DNA of 64,000 bases from NCBI GenBank assembly GCA_964580105.1, contig CAZOJJ010000002.1:72284-136283 (forward strand), read 5' to 3'. The translations under genes were made by a program, and so were the position numbers. The notes below the pieces were generated by a model, which did not search any database, had not been told where the DNA came from, and was given only the letters and a program-made list of their open reading frames with translations. Positions 1-8,813 of the stretch are shown here, piece by piece. This stretch comes from CAZOJJ01 sp964580105. Lineage in GTDB: Bacteria > Bacteroidota > Rhodothermia > Rhodothermales > Rubricoccaceae. Every line of letters starts with the position of its first letter. The stretch's first letter is position 1.

Positions 1-1
1 G

Positions 2-1444
<1,443 letters not shown>

Positions 1445-1497
1445 CGACCACCCGTAGGGGCGCAGCAGCGCGCTGGGCCCCTACCCGACTCTGAGCT

Positions 1498-2430
1498 ATG
1501 GCTTCGCTCCGCGACATCCGCACCCGCATCGGGTCGGTCAAGAACACGCAGCAGATCACGCGCGCCATGAAGATGGTGGCGGCGGCGAAGCTGCGCCGGG
1601 CCCAGGAGCGGATCTTCACCACGCGGCCCTACGCGTTCAAGATCCGCGAGATGATCGGGCACCTCCGCCAGCGGCTCGACCCGCTGAGCCACCCGCTCTT
1701 CCGCCCCCGCGAGGAGGTGAGCGCGGCGCTGCTGATCGTCGTCACGTCGGACCGCGGGCTGGCCGGCGCCTTCAACACGAACATCCTCAAGCGCGCCGAG
1801 GAGCACATCCGCGAGCAGTACGCCGACCTCCGCGAGCGCGGCGCCCTTCACGTCGTCGCCGTCGGGCGCAAGGGGCACGAGTACTTCGCCAAGCGCGGCT
1901 ACCCGATGGAAGGCGACTTCCGGGGCGTGTTCAACGACCTCCGCTTCCCCATCGCCGGGCAGATCGTGGACCTCGCCGTGGAAGGCTACGAGGCGGGCCG
2001 CTGGGACCGCGTCGAGGTGGTCTACAACGAGTTCAAGAACACGATCTCGCAGAACCGCATCGTCGAGACGCTGCTGCCGGTCCCGACGGGCGAGTTCATC
2101 ACGCCCGTCATGGAGGCCAGCGCCGACTATGGCGACGCCATCGAGGCGAAGGGGGAGGTGGAATACCTGTTCGAGCCGAGCCCCGAGGCGCTCCTGGAGC
2201 GGCTCATCCCCGAGTTCCTCCAGTACCAGCTCTGGCGCATGATGCTGGAGTCCAACGCGGCCGAGCAGGGCGCGCGCATGGTGGCGATGGACAACGCGAC
2301 GACGAACGCGGGCGAGCTGCTCAAGAACCTCCAGCTCACGTACAACCGCGCCCGCCAGGCCGCCATCACGACGGAGATCATCGAGATCTCGTCCGGCGCC
2401 GAGGCGCTCAAGCAGGCCCAGGGCGGCTGA
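1498..2430 (+). CDS. atpG: ATP synthase F1 subunit gamma
   Basis: This is the rotor-shaft gamma subunit of F1, which couples c-ring rotation to catalysis in the alpha/beta hexamer. It has 310 residues, slightly longer than the usual 285-295. The N-terminal helix MASLRDIRTRIGSVKNTQQI, followed by TRAMKMVAAAKLRRAQ, and the C-terminal helix with DNATTNAGELL and QAAITTEIIEI are the diagnostic coiled-coil parts that insert into the hexamer. The start is the ATG that gives the canonical MASLRDI N terminus. A hairpin terminator follows the stop. No beta or epsilon gene follows, so the ATP synthase genes are split in this genome or sit elsewhere. That split is known in Bacteroidota relatives, but here it is an inference from the absence. 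Confidence 0.97.
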   Translation: MASLRDIRTRIGSVKNTQQITRAMKMVAAAKLRRAQERIFTTRPYAFKIREMIGHLRQRLDPLSHPLFRPREEVSAALLIVVTSDRGLAGAFNTNILKRAEEHIREQYADLRERGALHVVAVGRKGHEYFAKRGYPMEGDFRGVFNDLRFPIAGQIVDLAVEGYEAGRWDRVEVVYNEFKNTISQNRIVETLLPVPTGEFITPVMEASADYGDAIEAKGEVEYLFEPSPEALLERLIPEFLQYQLWRMMLESNAAEQGARMVAMDNATTNAGELLKNLQLTYNRARQAAITTEIIEISSGAEALKQAQGG

Positions 2431-2458
2431 CCCCGCCTTCCGGATTCGAGGCTTCCAG

Positions 2459-2494
2459 CGGCCCGGCGCAGCGAGTGCCGGGCCGTCGCCTTTT
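2459..2494. terminator. Rho-independent terminator after atpG
   Basis: A perfect 9-bp stem (CGGCCCGGC / GCCGGGCCG, 2459-2467 with 2477-2485) with a 9-nt loop is followed by TCGCC and TTTT. It lies between the convergent atpG and acetyltransferase genes. The T tract touches the stop codon of the minus-strand gene, so it most plausibly ends the ATP synthase transcript. Confidence 0.75.
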
Positions 2495-3003
2495 CAGGAG
2501 GCGGCCTCCGGGCGGGCGGGCGGCGCCCACTCCATGAACAGGTAGACGCCGCGGTCTTCGAGCGGTCGGAAGCCGAGCCGCTCGTACAGCCGGCGCGCCG
2601 GGTTGTTGTGCTCGACGTGGATCCGCACCGGCTTGCCCGCTCGCTCCGCCTCGGCGAGGAGCTCACCGAGGAGGGCCGACCCGATGCCGCGCGCCCGGTG
2701 CGCCGGCAGCAGCGCGATGTCGATCAGCCGGATCTCGTCCTCCCGGCGGTCCACGTAGAGGCGTCCGACGGGCGTATCCCCATGCACAATGACGTCGAAG
2801 CGGGCGTCCGGGTACGTCTGCCGGTAGTACTGGTGCTGGGCCTGAAACTGCATCCGAAGGAAGGCCTCCTTCTGAGCGTCGGTCCACGGCACGACGGCAA
2901 GCTCCTCCGTGCGCGTGCTGGCGTAGATCTCGAAGAGGACGTCGAGGTCGGCCTCGGTGGCGACGCGGAGCGAGGTGTCGGCAGGGCGGGGCAGCTCGGG
3001 CAT
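2494..3003 (-). CDS. GNAT-family N-acetyltransferase
   Basis: This is a 169-residue acetyl-CoA-dependent acetyltransferase of unknown substrate. The central part LIDIALLPAHRARGIGSALL is the acetyl-CoA pyrophosphate-binding motif A (Q/RxxGxG/A, here RARGIGS). PVRIHVEHNNPARRLYERLGF is the usual motif B, with the Asn and Tyr typical of RimI/PhnO-like members. The ATG at 3003 starts the domain directly. A longer open frame to 3198 only adds a non-conserved low-complexity stretch. The gene is transcribed away from the collar-protein genes, which start at 3261, across an unusually A/T-rich 250-bp spacer that probably holds both promoters. Confidence 0.88.
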   Translation of the reverse strand: MPELPRPADTSLRVATEADLDVLFEIYASTRTEELAVVPWTDAQKEAFLRMQFQAQHQYYRQTYPDARFDVIVHGDTPVGRLYVDRREDEIRLIDIALLPAHRARGIGSALLGELLAEAERAGKPVRIHVEHNNPARRLYERLGFRPLEDRGVYLFMEWAPPARPEAAS

Positions 3004-3260
3004 GGATGGTTGGCGCCTCGATGAGGTGGAGAGAGGGCCGGGTAGGATACGCGTGGGCGCGCCTAAACTGCAATCGGAGGTATGGCTATTCGTATGTGTA
3101 AACGACCTTCTCATAACGCATCGCTCAACGTATTGCACCGGAACGTCTCGGCGTCTATGTTGGAACGCGATCCGGGCCGGGGCGGGATGCCCGGCCACGG
3201 GGGCGGGGCGAGTAGGTCGCCTCCTCTTCTCCTGCTCAACCTAATCTGTGAGGCCTTTCT

Positions 3261-3782
3261 ATGGCAGAACCTTTCCTCGGGGAAATAAAGATGGTGGGGT
3301 TCAATTTTTCCCCCCGCGGATGGGCCTTCTGCGACGGGCAGCTCCTGCCCATCGCCCAGAACCAGGCCCTGTTTTCGCTCCTGGGCACCCACTACGGGGG
3401 GAACGGTCAGACCACCTTCGCCCTGCCGGACCTGCGCGGGCGCACCCCCGTCCACCCCGGCAACGGGATCGCCCTCGGGCAAGCGGCGGGGACGGAGACG
3501 GTCACGCTGACGCAGAACGAGATGCCCGCCCACAACCACACGTGGAACGCGTCCGCAGCCTTCGCGAACCGGTTCGCCCCTACCCCGAATAACCTCATCG
3601 GGGTGGTGCCGGAGGCGAACCAGGGAACCGGCCAGATTTTCTCGACCCCCACGAACCTGGTGCCGATGGCGCCTGAGGGTGTGCTACCCACGGGAGGAAA
3701 CCAGCCCCATCCCAACATGCAGCCCTACCTTGTCCTCAACTTCTGCATCGCCCTGCAGGGCATCTTCCCCTCCCGTAACTAG
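3261..3782 (+). CDS. Collar-domain protein 1 (microcystin-dependent protein/MdpB-like)
   Basis: This 173-residue protein has the phage tail-collar-type N-terminal domain. The N terminus (MAEPFLGEIKMVGFNFSPRG), then WAFCDGQLLPI and the following FALPDLRGR are the family signature. The C-terminal half carries the second signature QPHPNMQPYLVLNFCIALQG. Many free-living bacteria carry short proteins of this type outside prophages, annotated as microcystin-dependent or tail-fibre proteins; their role is not established. There is no signal peptide. It is the first of three tandem paralogues and no phage morphogenesis genes are nearby. The ATG at 3261 gives the conserved MAEPFLGEI start. Confidence 0.88.
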   Translation: MAEPFLGEIKMVGFNFSPRGWAFCDGQLLPIAQNQALFSLLGTHYGGNGQTTFALPDLRGRTPVHPGNGIALGQAAGTETVTLTQNEMPAHNHTWNASAAFANRFAPTPNNLIGVVPEANQGTGQIFSTPTNLVPMAPEGVLPTGGNQPHPNMQPYLVLNFCIALQGIFPSRN

Positions 3783-3799
3783 CAACGACTCCCATGGCA
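3777..3799 (+). repeat. Identical intergenic spacer between collar genes (copy 1; copy 2 at 4307-4329)
   Basis: The 23-bp segment running from the stop of one collar gene into the ATGGC of the next is identical at 3777-3799 and 4307-4329. It includes TAACTAGCAACGACTCCC. This shows that the second and third genes arose by tandem duplication with their junctions, or that the junctions are kept alike by recombination. No strong Shine-Dalgarno sequence is visible in it. Confidence 0.85.
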
Positions 3800-4312
3800 G
3801 AATCTTTCATCGGTGAGATCCGGATGTTCGGGGGGAACTTCGCCCCGCGCGGGTGGGCCTTCTGCAGCGGGCAGGTGCTGTCCATCAGTCAGAACGATGC
3901 CCTCTTCACCCTCCTCGGCACCACGTTCGGCGGTAATGGCGAGACCACCTTCGCGCTGCCGGATCTGCGCGGACGCATCCCCATCCACGCCGGGACGGGC
4001 CCCGGCCTCAGCCCGCGTACGCTCGGGGAGGCGGCGGGCACGGAGACGGTCACCCTTACACAGGCCCAACTTCCGTCGCACAGCCACCTTCTGATGGGCT
4101 CAACGACGGCGGCAACGGGGGTGAGCGCGGCCGGGATGGTGCCGGGTCAGAACACCGGAGAGATCCTCTACGACACGGAGGAGGACGACGTAGGAATGCA
4201 CCCGTCGTCATTCAGCGCGGCCGGCGGCAGTCAACCCCACAATAACATGCAGCCGTCGCTGTGCGTCAATTTCATCATCGCCCTTGAGGGCGTCTTCCCT
4301 CCCCCTAACTAG
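3794..4312 (+). CDS. Collar-domain protein 2 (MdpB-like)
   Basis: This 172-residue paralogue of the preceding gene has the same fold: the MAESFIGEIRMFGGNFAPRG N terminus, FCSGQVLSISQNDALFTLLG and TTFALPDLRGRIPIHAG. The C-terminal signature is QPHNNMQPSLCVNFIIALEG. The middle segment (about residues 95-145) is unlike its neighbours, so the paralogues share ends and differ in the centre, as exposed variable parts often do. It is 11 bp downstream of copy 1 and 11 bp upstream of copy 3, clearly one operon. The molecular role is unknown. Confidence 0.88.
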   Translation: MAESFIGEIRMFGGNFAPRGWAFCSGQVLSISQNDALFTLLGTTFGGNGETTFALPDLRGRIPIHAGTGPGLSPRTLGEAAGTETVTLTQAQLPSHSHLLMGSTTAATGVSAAGMVPGQNTGEILYDTEEDDVGMHPSSFSAAGGSQPHNNMQPSLCVNFIIALEGVFPPPN

Positions 4313-4323
4313 CAACGACTCCC

Positions 4324-4863
4324 ATGGCCGATCCTTTCCTCGCCGAGATTCGGATCATCGGGTTCACCTTCGCCCCGCGCGGGTGGGCCTTCTGCAACGG
4401 GCAACTTCTCCCCATCAGTCAGAACACGGCCCTGTTCTCGCTTCTGGGCGTCACCTACGGCGGCAACGGGAAGAGCACCTTCGCCCTGCCGGACCTGCAG
4501 GGGCGGGCGCCCATGCATCCGGGCGATGGCCCTGGCCTGACCCCCCGTGCGCTCGGGGAAACGATCGGTGCGCCGACCGTGACCCTCCTCCAGGCCGAGA
4601 TGCCCGCGCACACCCACACCGTGCAGGGCAACAACGGCCAGGGCGTCACCAGCAACCCGTCCGGCCAGCTCTACGGCGTGGAGCAGGCGGGCGGTGGGGG
4701 CGGCTCGCAACGGGTCTACACGGACGATGTGAGCACGCTCGTCCAGTTCAATCCGCAGGCCGTCAGCATCACGGGGGGCTCGATGCCTCACAACAACATG
4801 CAGCCGTACCTCGGGGTGAACTTCGTCATCGCGATGGAAGGGATCTTCCCGGCGAGGAACTGA
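4324..4863 (+). CDS. Collar-domain protein 3 (MdpB-like)
   Basis: This third tandem paralogue has 179 residues. Its N terminus is MADPFLAEIRIIGFTFAPRG, then WAFCNGQLLPISQNTALFSLLG and FALPDLQGRAPMHPG. The C-terminal signature is MPHNNMQPYLGVNFVIAMEG. The central region is Gly-rich (GGGGGS) and differs from copies 1 and 2. A small DUF6916-like gene begins 23 bp after the stop. The three-collar-plus-small-gene arrangement is familiar to me from other bacterial genomes, though its function is not known. It lies just upstream of a RiPP-like locus on the same strand. Confidence 0.88.
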   Translation: MADPFLAEIRIIGFTFAPRGWAFCNGQLLPISQNTALFSLLGVTYGGNGKSTFALPDLQGRAPMHPGDGPGLTPRALGETIGAPTVTLLQAEMPAHTHTVQGNNGQGVTSNPSGQLYGVEQAGGGGGSQRVYTDDVSTLVQFNPQAVSITGGSMPHNNMQPYLGVNFVIAMEGIFPARN

Positions 4864-4886
4864 GCGAAGGCAGCCGGACCGTCGTG

Positions 4887-5192
4887 ATGACTGCGTGGAC
4901 GCACGCCACCTTCGCACCGCACGTCGATGAGGTCTTCGTGGCCCAGACGCCGGACGGAGCTCCCGTGGAGCTCCGCCTGACGGCGGCCGCCCTCCGCGTC
5001 GACACCGAGCGGCAGCACTGCTTCTCCCTCGAGTTCCGAGGCCACCGAGACCTCGCGCTGGAACAGGGGCTCTACAGCGTCCAGCACGAGGGGCTGGGCA
5101 AGCTGGCCCTGTTTCTGGTTCCGGTCGGGATCGACGAAGAGGGGCGGCTCTACGAGGCGCTGTTCAACCTGCTCAAGCCCGCGGCCGGTTAG
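4887..5192 (+). CDS. Small beta-rich protein, DUF6916-like
   Basis: This 101-residue protein (MTAWTHATFAPHVDEVFVAQ onward) contains alternating hydrophobic segments such as PVELRLTAAALR, HCFSLEFRGH and LYSVQHEGLGKLALFLVPVG. It looks like a compact beta protein. It resembles the small proteins annotated DUF6916 that accompany tandem collar proteins; this is recalled, not searched. The start is the ATG at 4887; GTG at 4884 is an alternative. A much longer open frame from 4284 overlaps collar gene 3 in another frame and is a shadow. It has no signal peptide and its function is unknown. The asparagine-synthetase-like gene follows after 118 bp. Confidence 0.75.
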   Translation: MTAWTHATFAPHVDEVFVAQTPDGAPVELRLTAAALRVDTERQHCFSLEFRGHRDLALEQGLYSVQHEGLGKLALFLVPVGIDEEGRLYEALFNLLKPAAG

Positions 5193-5310
5193 CCCGCGCC
5201 CGCAATGGGTCGGAGGCCGGCGCGCCACCGATCCCCCGGAACGTACCGTACCTTGGGACGGGCCGAATGCGTCGTCGGCTCCGTTCGTCTCTGGGAGTGA
5301 AGAGCAGCAC

Positions 5311-7311
5311 ATGAGCAGCATCGCGGGCGTTTTTTACCTGGACGGCCGGCACGCCGAGGCGGAGGCGCTGGCGAGCATGACCGAGCCCGTGCTGCGGGGG
5401 CCGCTGGCACAGGAGGGCGCCGGCCCGGCCACGTTCTGGACGGAGGGCCCGGCCGGCCTCGCGCACCGGCTGCGGCGCTTCACGCCGGAGGACGCCTTCG
5501 AAACCCAGCCCCTCCATGGTGCCGACGGCCGCCTCGTGCTCGTCGCCGACGCCCGCCTCGACAACCGCGAGGAGCTGGGCCGGACGTTCGGGATTCCGCC
5601 GGGCGCGTTGCAGCGGATGCCCGACAGCGCGCTCATCCTGAAGGCGTACGAGAAGTGGGGCCGGGCTTTCCCCGAGCACCTGCTCGGCGCGTTCGGATTC
5701 GCCCTGTGGGACCGGGCGGAGCAGCGGCTCGTCCTCGGCCGCGACCACTTCGGCCGGCGCTCGCTGTTCTACTACCAGTCCGCTCGCGTCGTCGCCTTCG
5801 CGTCCTCGCTCACCGGGTTGCTGCGGCTCCGCGAAGTGCCCCGCCGCCTGAACGAGCCCAAGGTGGCCGACTACCTGCTGCGGATGACGGTGGACCCCGA
5901 CGAGACGTTCTTCGCCGACGTTCGCCGCCTGCCGCTCGCCCACACGATGACGGTAGAGGCCCGCCGCACCGAGCGTCGGCGCTACTGGGCGCTCGACCCG
6001 AAGCGCGAGGTGCGGTTCCAGCGCGACGAGGACTACGCCGAGGCGCTCCGGGACGTCTTCACCGAGGCCGTCCGCTGCCGCCTCCGCAGCGCCTACCCGG
6101 TCGGCTCCCACCTGAGCGGCGGGCTGGACTCGTCGTCCGTGACGTGCGTGGCGGCCGGGCTGCTCCGGGAGCGAGGCGAGCGGCTGACCGCGTTCTCCGC
6201 CGTCCCGCCCGAAGGGTTCGTCAATCCCTTCGAGACGCGCGCCGAGGCCGACGAGCGGCCCTACATCGACGCCGTCCTGGCGAGGTACGGCAACATCGAC
6301 GGGGTGCAGGTGATTACGGGCGAAGAGAGCTTCCTCGCGAATCTCTACGAAGGCTTCGATGCGGCGGGCGCGCCCCTTTCCAACGTGCAGAACCGGGTCT
6401 GGGCAGAGGCCATCCAGGAGGAGGCCGCACGCCGGGGCGTGAGGGTTCTGCTGACGGGGCAGGGCGGCAACATCACGGTCTCGTGGCACGGCCGATTGCT
6501 GTTCCCCGAGATGTTCTGGCGCGGACAATGGGGCCGGCTGGGCCGTATGCTCCGGGTCTCGGCCGTGGCGCAGGAACGCTCCGTCGGAGAGCTCTTCCGA
6601 AAGCAGGTCATCGTACCCACGCTGCCGGGGGCCGTACGGCGATGGGGGGCCTCCAGCTTGCGCGGGCGAACGGACGTCCTGCTTAAGAGGGCGTATATCA
6701 ACCCGGAGTTTGCTCGGCGGATTCGCCTCGTGGAGCGCGTGCAGCGGTCGTCGTTCCGGAACCCATGGCGGGTTGAGCTACCGAACAGCCGCCGCCGCCG
6801 CGTCGAGTTCTTCGCCGCCGGGCCGATCCAGGATGGAGCAGACCTCTTGGCTGCCTGGCGTGACGGGTACGGGGTGGAGCTTCGCGATCCTACGTTAGAC
6901 AAACGCGTCGTCGAATTGTGCCTTGCAATTCCCTCGGAGCAGTACATTGCGTACCAGGGAAAGGCCCATGCAGGAGAGCGTATGCTGCTACGTCGCGCTA
7001 TGGCGAACACGCTGCCCCCCCTCGTGGCAGGGCGAACCACGCGAGGGGTGCAGGCCGCGAACTGGTTCCAGGCATTCGACCGGGTGTACGACACGCTTTG
7101 GAGAGCTGTCGAGCGGTTCGAGGCATCGCCGACCGCGCGCTCCCTGCTTGACCTTCCCCGCATGCAGCGGCACCTCGCCTGCTGGTCAGCCTGCGACCTC
7201 TCGGACCGTGCGACGCACGGGCAGTACGGAAGCGTTCTCTCGATGGGCATCACGGCGGGCCACTTCCTGCTGTGGTTCGAACGGCAGATGCAGGCGGTCG
7301 CCCTTCGATGA
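5311..7311 (+). CDS. Asparagine-synthetase-like ATP-dependent macrolactam synthetase (lasso cyclase-like, C protein)
   Basis: This 666-residue protein has the two-domain asparagine synthetase B architecture. The N-terminal glutamine-amidotransferase-like domain spans about residues 1-190 (ARLDNREEL at 81-89, GAFGFALWD at 127-135). The C-terminal ATP-pyrophosphatase domain has the PP-loop SGGLDSSSV at 269-277. A working glutaminase needs Cys directly after Met; here the start is MSSIAGVF, so the nucleophile is Ser and ammonia release should be lost. Lasso-peptide cyclases (McjC type) show the same loss and use the synthetase half to adenylate an Asp/Glu side chain. The adjacent precursor-like ORF, PqqD-like gene and kinase favour that role. 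A plain asparagine synthetase or an exopolysaccharide-linked homologue is less likely. Confidence 0.8.
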   Translation: MSSIAGVFYLDGRHAEAEALASMTEPVLRGPLAQEGAGPATFWTEGPAGLAHRLRRFTPEDAFETQPLHGADGRLVLVADARLDNREELGRTFGIPPGALQRMPDSALILKAYEKWGRAFPEHLLGAFGFALWDRAEQRLVLGRDHFGRRSLFYYQSARVVAFASSLTGLLRLREVPRRLNEPKVADYLLRMTVDPDETFFADVRRLPLAHTMTVEARRTERRRYWALDPKREVRFQRDEDYAEALRDVFTEAVRCRLRSAYPVGSHLSGGLDSSSVTCVAAGLLRERGERLTAFSAVPPEGFVNPFETRAEADERPYIDAVLARYGNIDGVQVITGEESFLANLYEGFDAAGAPLSNVQNRVWAEAIQEEAARRGVRVLLTGQGGNITVSWHGRLLFPEMFWRGQWGRLGRMLRVSAVAQERSVGELFRKQVIVPTLPGAVRRWGASSLRGRTDVLLKRAYINPEFARRIRLVERVQRSSFRNPWRVELPNSRRRRVEFFAAGPIQDGADLLAAWRDGYGVELRDPTLDKRVVELCLAIPSEQYIAYQGKAHAGERMLLRRAMANTLPPLVAGRTTRGVQAANWFQAFDRVYDTLWRAVERFEASPTARSLLDLPRMQRHLACWSACDLSDRATHGQYGSVLSMGITAGHFLLWFERQMQAVALR

Positions 7312-7355
7312 CAACCGGCTCTCCCCTTCACCACCCAACCCTTCGTCCTACGACC

Positions 7356-7538
7356 ATGACCGATTCCAATCCGCCGTCTGAAATCCCGATGGGGCACACC
7401 GATGTGCAGACGACCGAGAAGAAAGCGTGGACGGCGCCTACGCTGGCTCGGCTCGCCGATGTGCGCGGTACGGCCAACACAACCACCTACGGGTACGCCG
7501 ATGGTGGCGCCTACCCACTGGATAGCACGTTCTCCTGA
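7356..7538 (+). CDS. Putative lasso-type RiPP precursor peptide (60 aa)
   Basis: This small ORF starts 44 bp after the cyclase-like gene. The leader contains W25-TA-P28-T-L30-AR-L33, which lines up with the YxxPxLxxLG motif that lasso leaders use to bind the PqqD-like protein, with Trp for Tyr and Ala34 for Gly. DVRGTA follows, placing Thr39 at the conserved penultimate leader position. The core would then be residues 41-60, starting NTTTYGYAD. Asp49 is core position 9, which fits a 9-residue macrolactam with the amine of Asn41. The core contains three Tyr and ends in Ser60. ATG 7356 is preferred; an internal ATG at 7389 would shorten the leader. Asn as core residue 1 would be unusual. The assignment rests on motif and context only. 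Confidence 0.7.
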   Translation: MTDSNPPSEIPMGHTDVQTTEKKAWTAPTLARLADVRGTANTTTYGYADGGAYPLDSTFS

Positions 7539-7614
7539 GCTTCGCGGGATCCCGGTGTCACGCTCTTCGCCTACGCACCTGCCGAGGCGGGGCGCGTGAG
7601 GTGTCTGCGCGCCG

Positions 7615-7914
7615 TTACGCGGCCGGCTCGACCTCGATGAGGTCGCCGGCCTGGAGGTCGTGCAGGAACGCGAGCACGTCGGCCTCGCAGGCCGCGCGGT
7701 CTACCCGGTACTCGTCCACGAGCCGGTCGCACAGCGCCGCCACCCGGCTCGGTGTCTCGATGAGCGCCCAGATGCGGCTGCCGACCTCGTCGAGGCGGTA
7801 GTACTCGCCGTGGCGGACGCTCATCAGCACCATCTCGCCGTCGAGCTCGCAGAAGACCTGCTCCTTCCCGTGCGTTACGACGGACTGCAGGTCGAGGGGA
7901 GGCGGTGCGCTCAC
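7615..7914 (-). CDS. PqqD-like RiPP recognition element protein (lasso B1-like)
   Basis: This 99-residue PqqD-family protein has the signature residues EMVLMSVRHGEYYRLDEVGS (28-47), RIWALIETP, then LVDEYRVDRAACEADVLAFLHDL. PqqD-like domains bind RiPP leader peptides and present them to modifying enzymes. In lasso systems the stand-alone B1 protein does this for the B2 protease. The start is the GTG at 7914, which sits 17 bp after the sulfotransferase stop and gives MSAPPPLDLQS. A much longer upstream frame on this strand runs inside the sulfotransferase gene and is a shadow. It is the last gene of a minus-strand operon that converges on the precursor gene. The PqqD family that accompanies HprK-related kinases elsewhere is an alternative label. 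Confidence 0.82.
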   Translation of the reverse strand: MSAPPPLDLQSVVTHGKEQVFCELDGEMVLMSVRHGEYYRLDEVGSRIWALIETPSRVAALCDRLVDEYRVDRAACEADVLAFLHDLQAGDLIEVEPAA

Positions 7915-7931
7915 GATCCGGTAGCGAGGGC

Positions 7932-8813
7932 TCAGAAGACGGGTTCGCCGTCCTCGGTCAGGTAGCCGAAGCGGCGCATGGCGTCGGCGTGGGTTTCGAT
8001 GATACGGGCCGCCTGCGCGGGCGTCAACACGTCGCGCCAGGAGCCCACCTCGCCCCGGCGGAAGAACGACGGCGCGCTCGGCGCCTTTTCGCGGAAGCCC
8101 CGCTCCTCCTCTTGCCGCTTCATCGCCTCGAACGTGGTGCGGGCGAGGGCCGCCTCGACCTGCGCCCGGTCGTGGGGCAGCCCGGCGAAGGCGGCCGCCT
8201 CGGCGAACGTCTCGACCGGGGCCGCTTTCATGTCCTCGTAGCGCACGACGTGGACGCGGAGGCCGGGTGCTTCCGTCCAGCTCAGGACGTGCTCGCGCCA
8301 GGTGCGGAGCTGCTGGCGGAGCTGGTGCGCCTGCCGGTCCCGCTCGTCGGCGAACGCTTTTCCGGGGTGGGCCATCGCCGCGATCATCCGGTCGATGTCG
8401 TGGTGGCCGGCGTGGTGGGCGAAGGAGACGCACACGTCGAGCGGGTTGCGGATGAGGTAGAGCACGCCGCGCGTGGCCTCCGGCGGGAAGAGGGGGCGGC
8501 CGTCCGGGAGGAGCGTGTAGGCGTCGTGCACCTTCATGAACAGCGGGTCCTCGGTGCGCGTCGCGGCGAGGTGGCAATAGACCTCCGGGCGGAGCCGGTC
8601 GATCTCGTCCTCGGTGAGGTCGCCGGAGTCGTAGCCGACGGCTTCGTCGAACGGCTCGCGGGAGCCGGCGATGGGCCCGCCGACGAGGTCGTTGATGTCG
8701 GCGGGCTCGTCGTCCTCGCGGAGCAGGTTCGTCAGGAAGGCCCGGAACCAGGTGTTGCCGGACTTCGGGTAGGAGGCGAGCCAGAGGATTCCGCTCATGC
8801 GTGCCCTGCTCAT
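7932..8813 (-). CDS. PAPS-dependent sulfotransferase
   Basis: This 293-residue cytosolic-type sulfotransferase transfers sulfate from PAPS to an unknown acceptor. The 5'-phosphosulfate-binding loop YPKSGNTWFRAF lies at about residues 15-26 and the 3'-phosphate-binding motif RNPLDVCVSF at about 122-131. The C-terminal RRGEVGSWRDVLTPAQ also matches the family (RKGxxGxW). The start at 8813 overlaps the kinase stop as ATGA, implying translational coupling; an internal Met at 8798 is possible. Its position between the kinase-like and PqqD-like genes suggests that it decorates the RiPP product, whose predicted core has three Tyr and several Ser/Thr. Sulfation of a polysaccharide is the main alternative. 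Confidence 0.85.
   Translation of the reverse strand: MSRARMSGILWLASYPKSGNTWFRAFLTNLLREDDEPADINDLVGGPIAGSREPFDEAVGYDSGDLTEDEIDRLRPEVYCHLAATRTEDPLFMKVHDAYTLLPDGRPLFPPEATRGVLYLIRNPLDVCVSFAHHAGHHDIDRMIAAMAHPGKAFADERDRQAHQLRQQLRTWREHVLSWTEAPGLRVHVVRYEDMKAAPVETFAEAAAFAGLPHDRAQVEAALARTTFEAMKRQEEERGFREKAPSAPSFFRRGEVGSWRDVLTPAQAARIIETHADAMRRFGYLTEDGEPVF

Noticed and set aside
4284..5192. A 302-residue frame starting inside collar gene 2 and ending with the DUF6916-like gene
   Set aside because: Only the last 101 codons have protein-like character; the rest overlaps collar gene 3 in another frame.
3261..5192. Prophage or tailocin remnant
   Set aside because: Collar-type domains occur here without any capsid, terminase, integrase, baseplate or lysis genes; the three-gene set is a chromosomal family.
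5311..7311. Ordinary asparagine synthetase B
   Set aside because: The catalytic Cys is missing and the neighbours are a precursor-like ORF, PqqD-like, kinase and sulfotransferase genes, which fit a RiPP cyclase better; not fully excluded.
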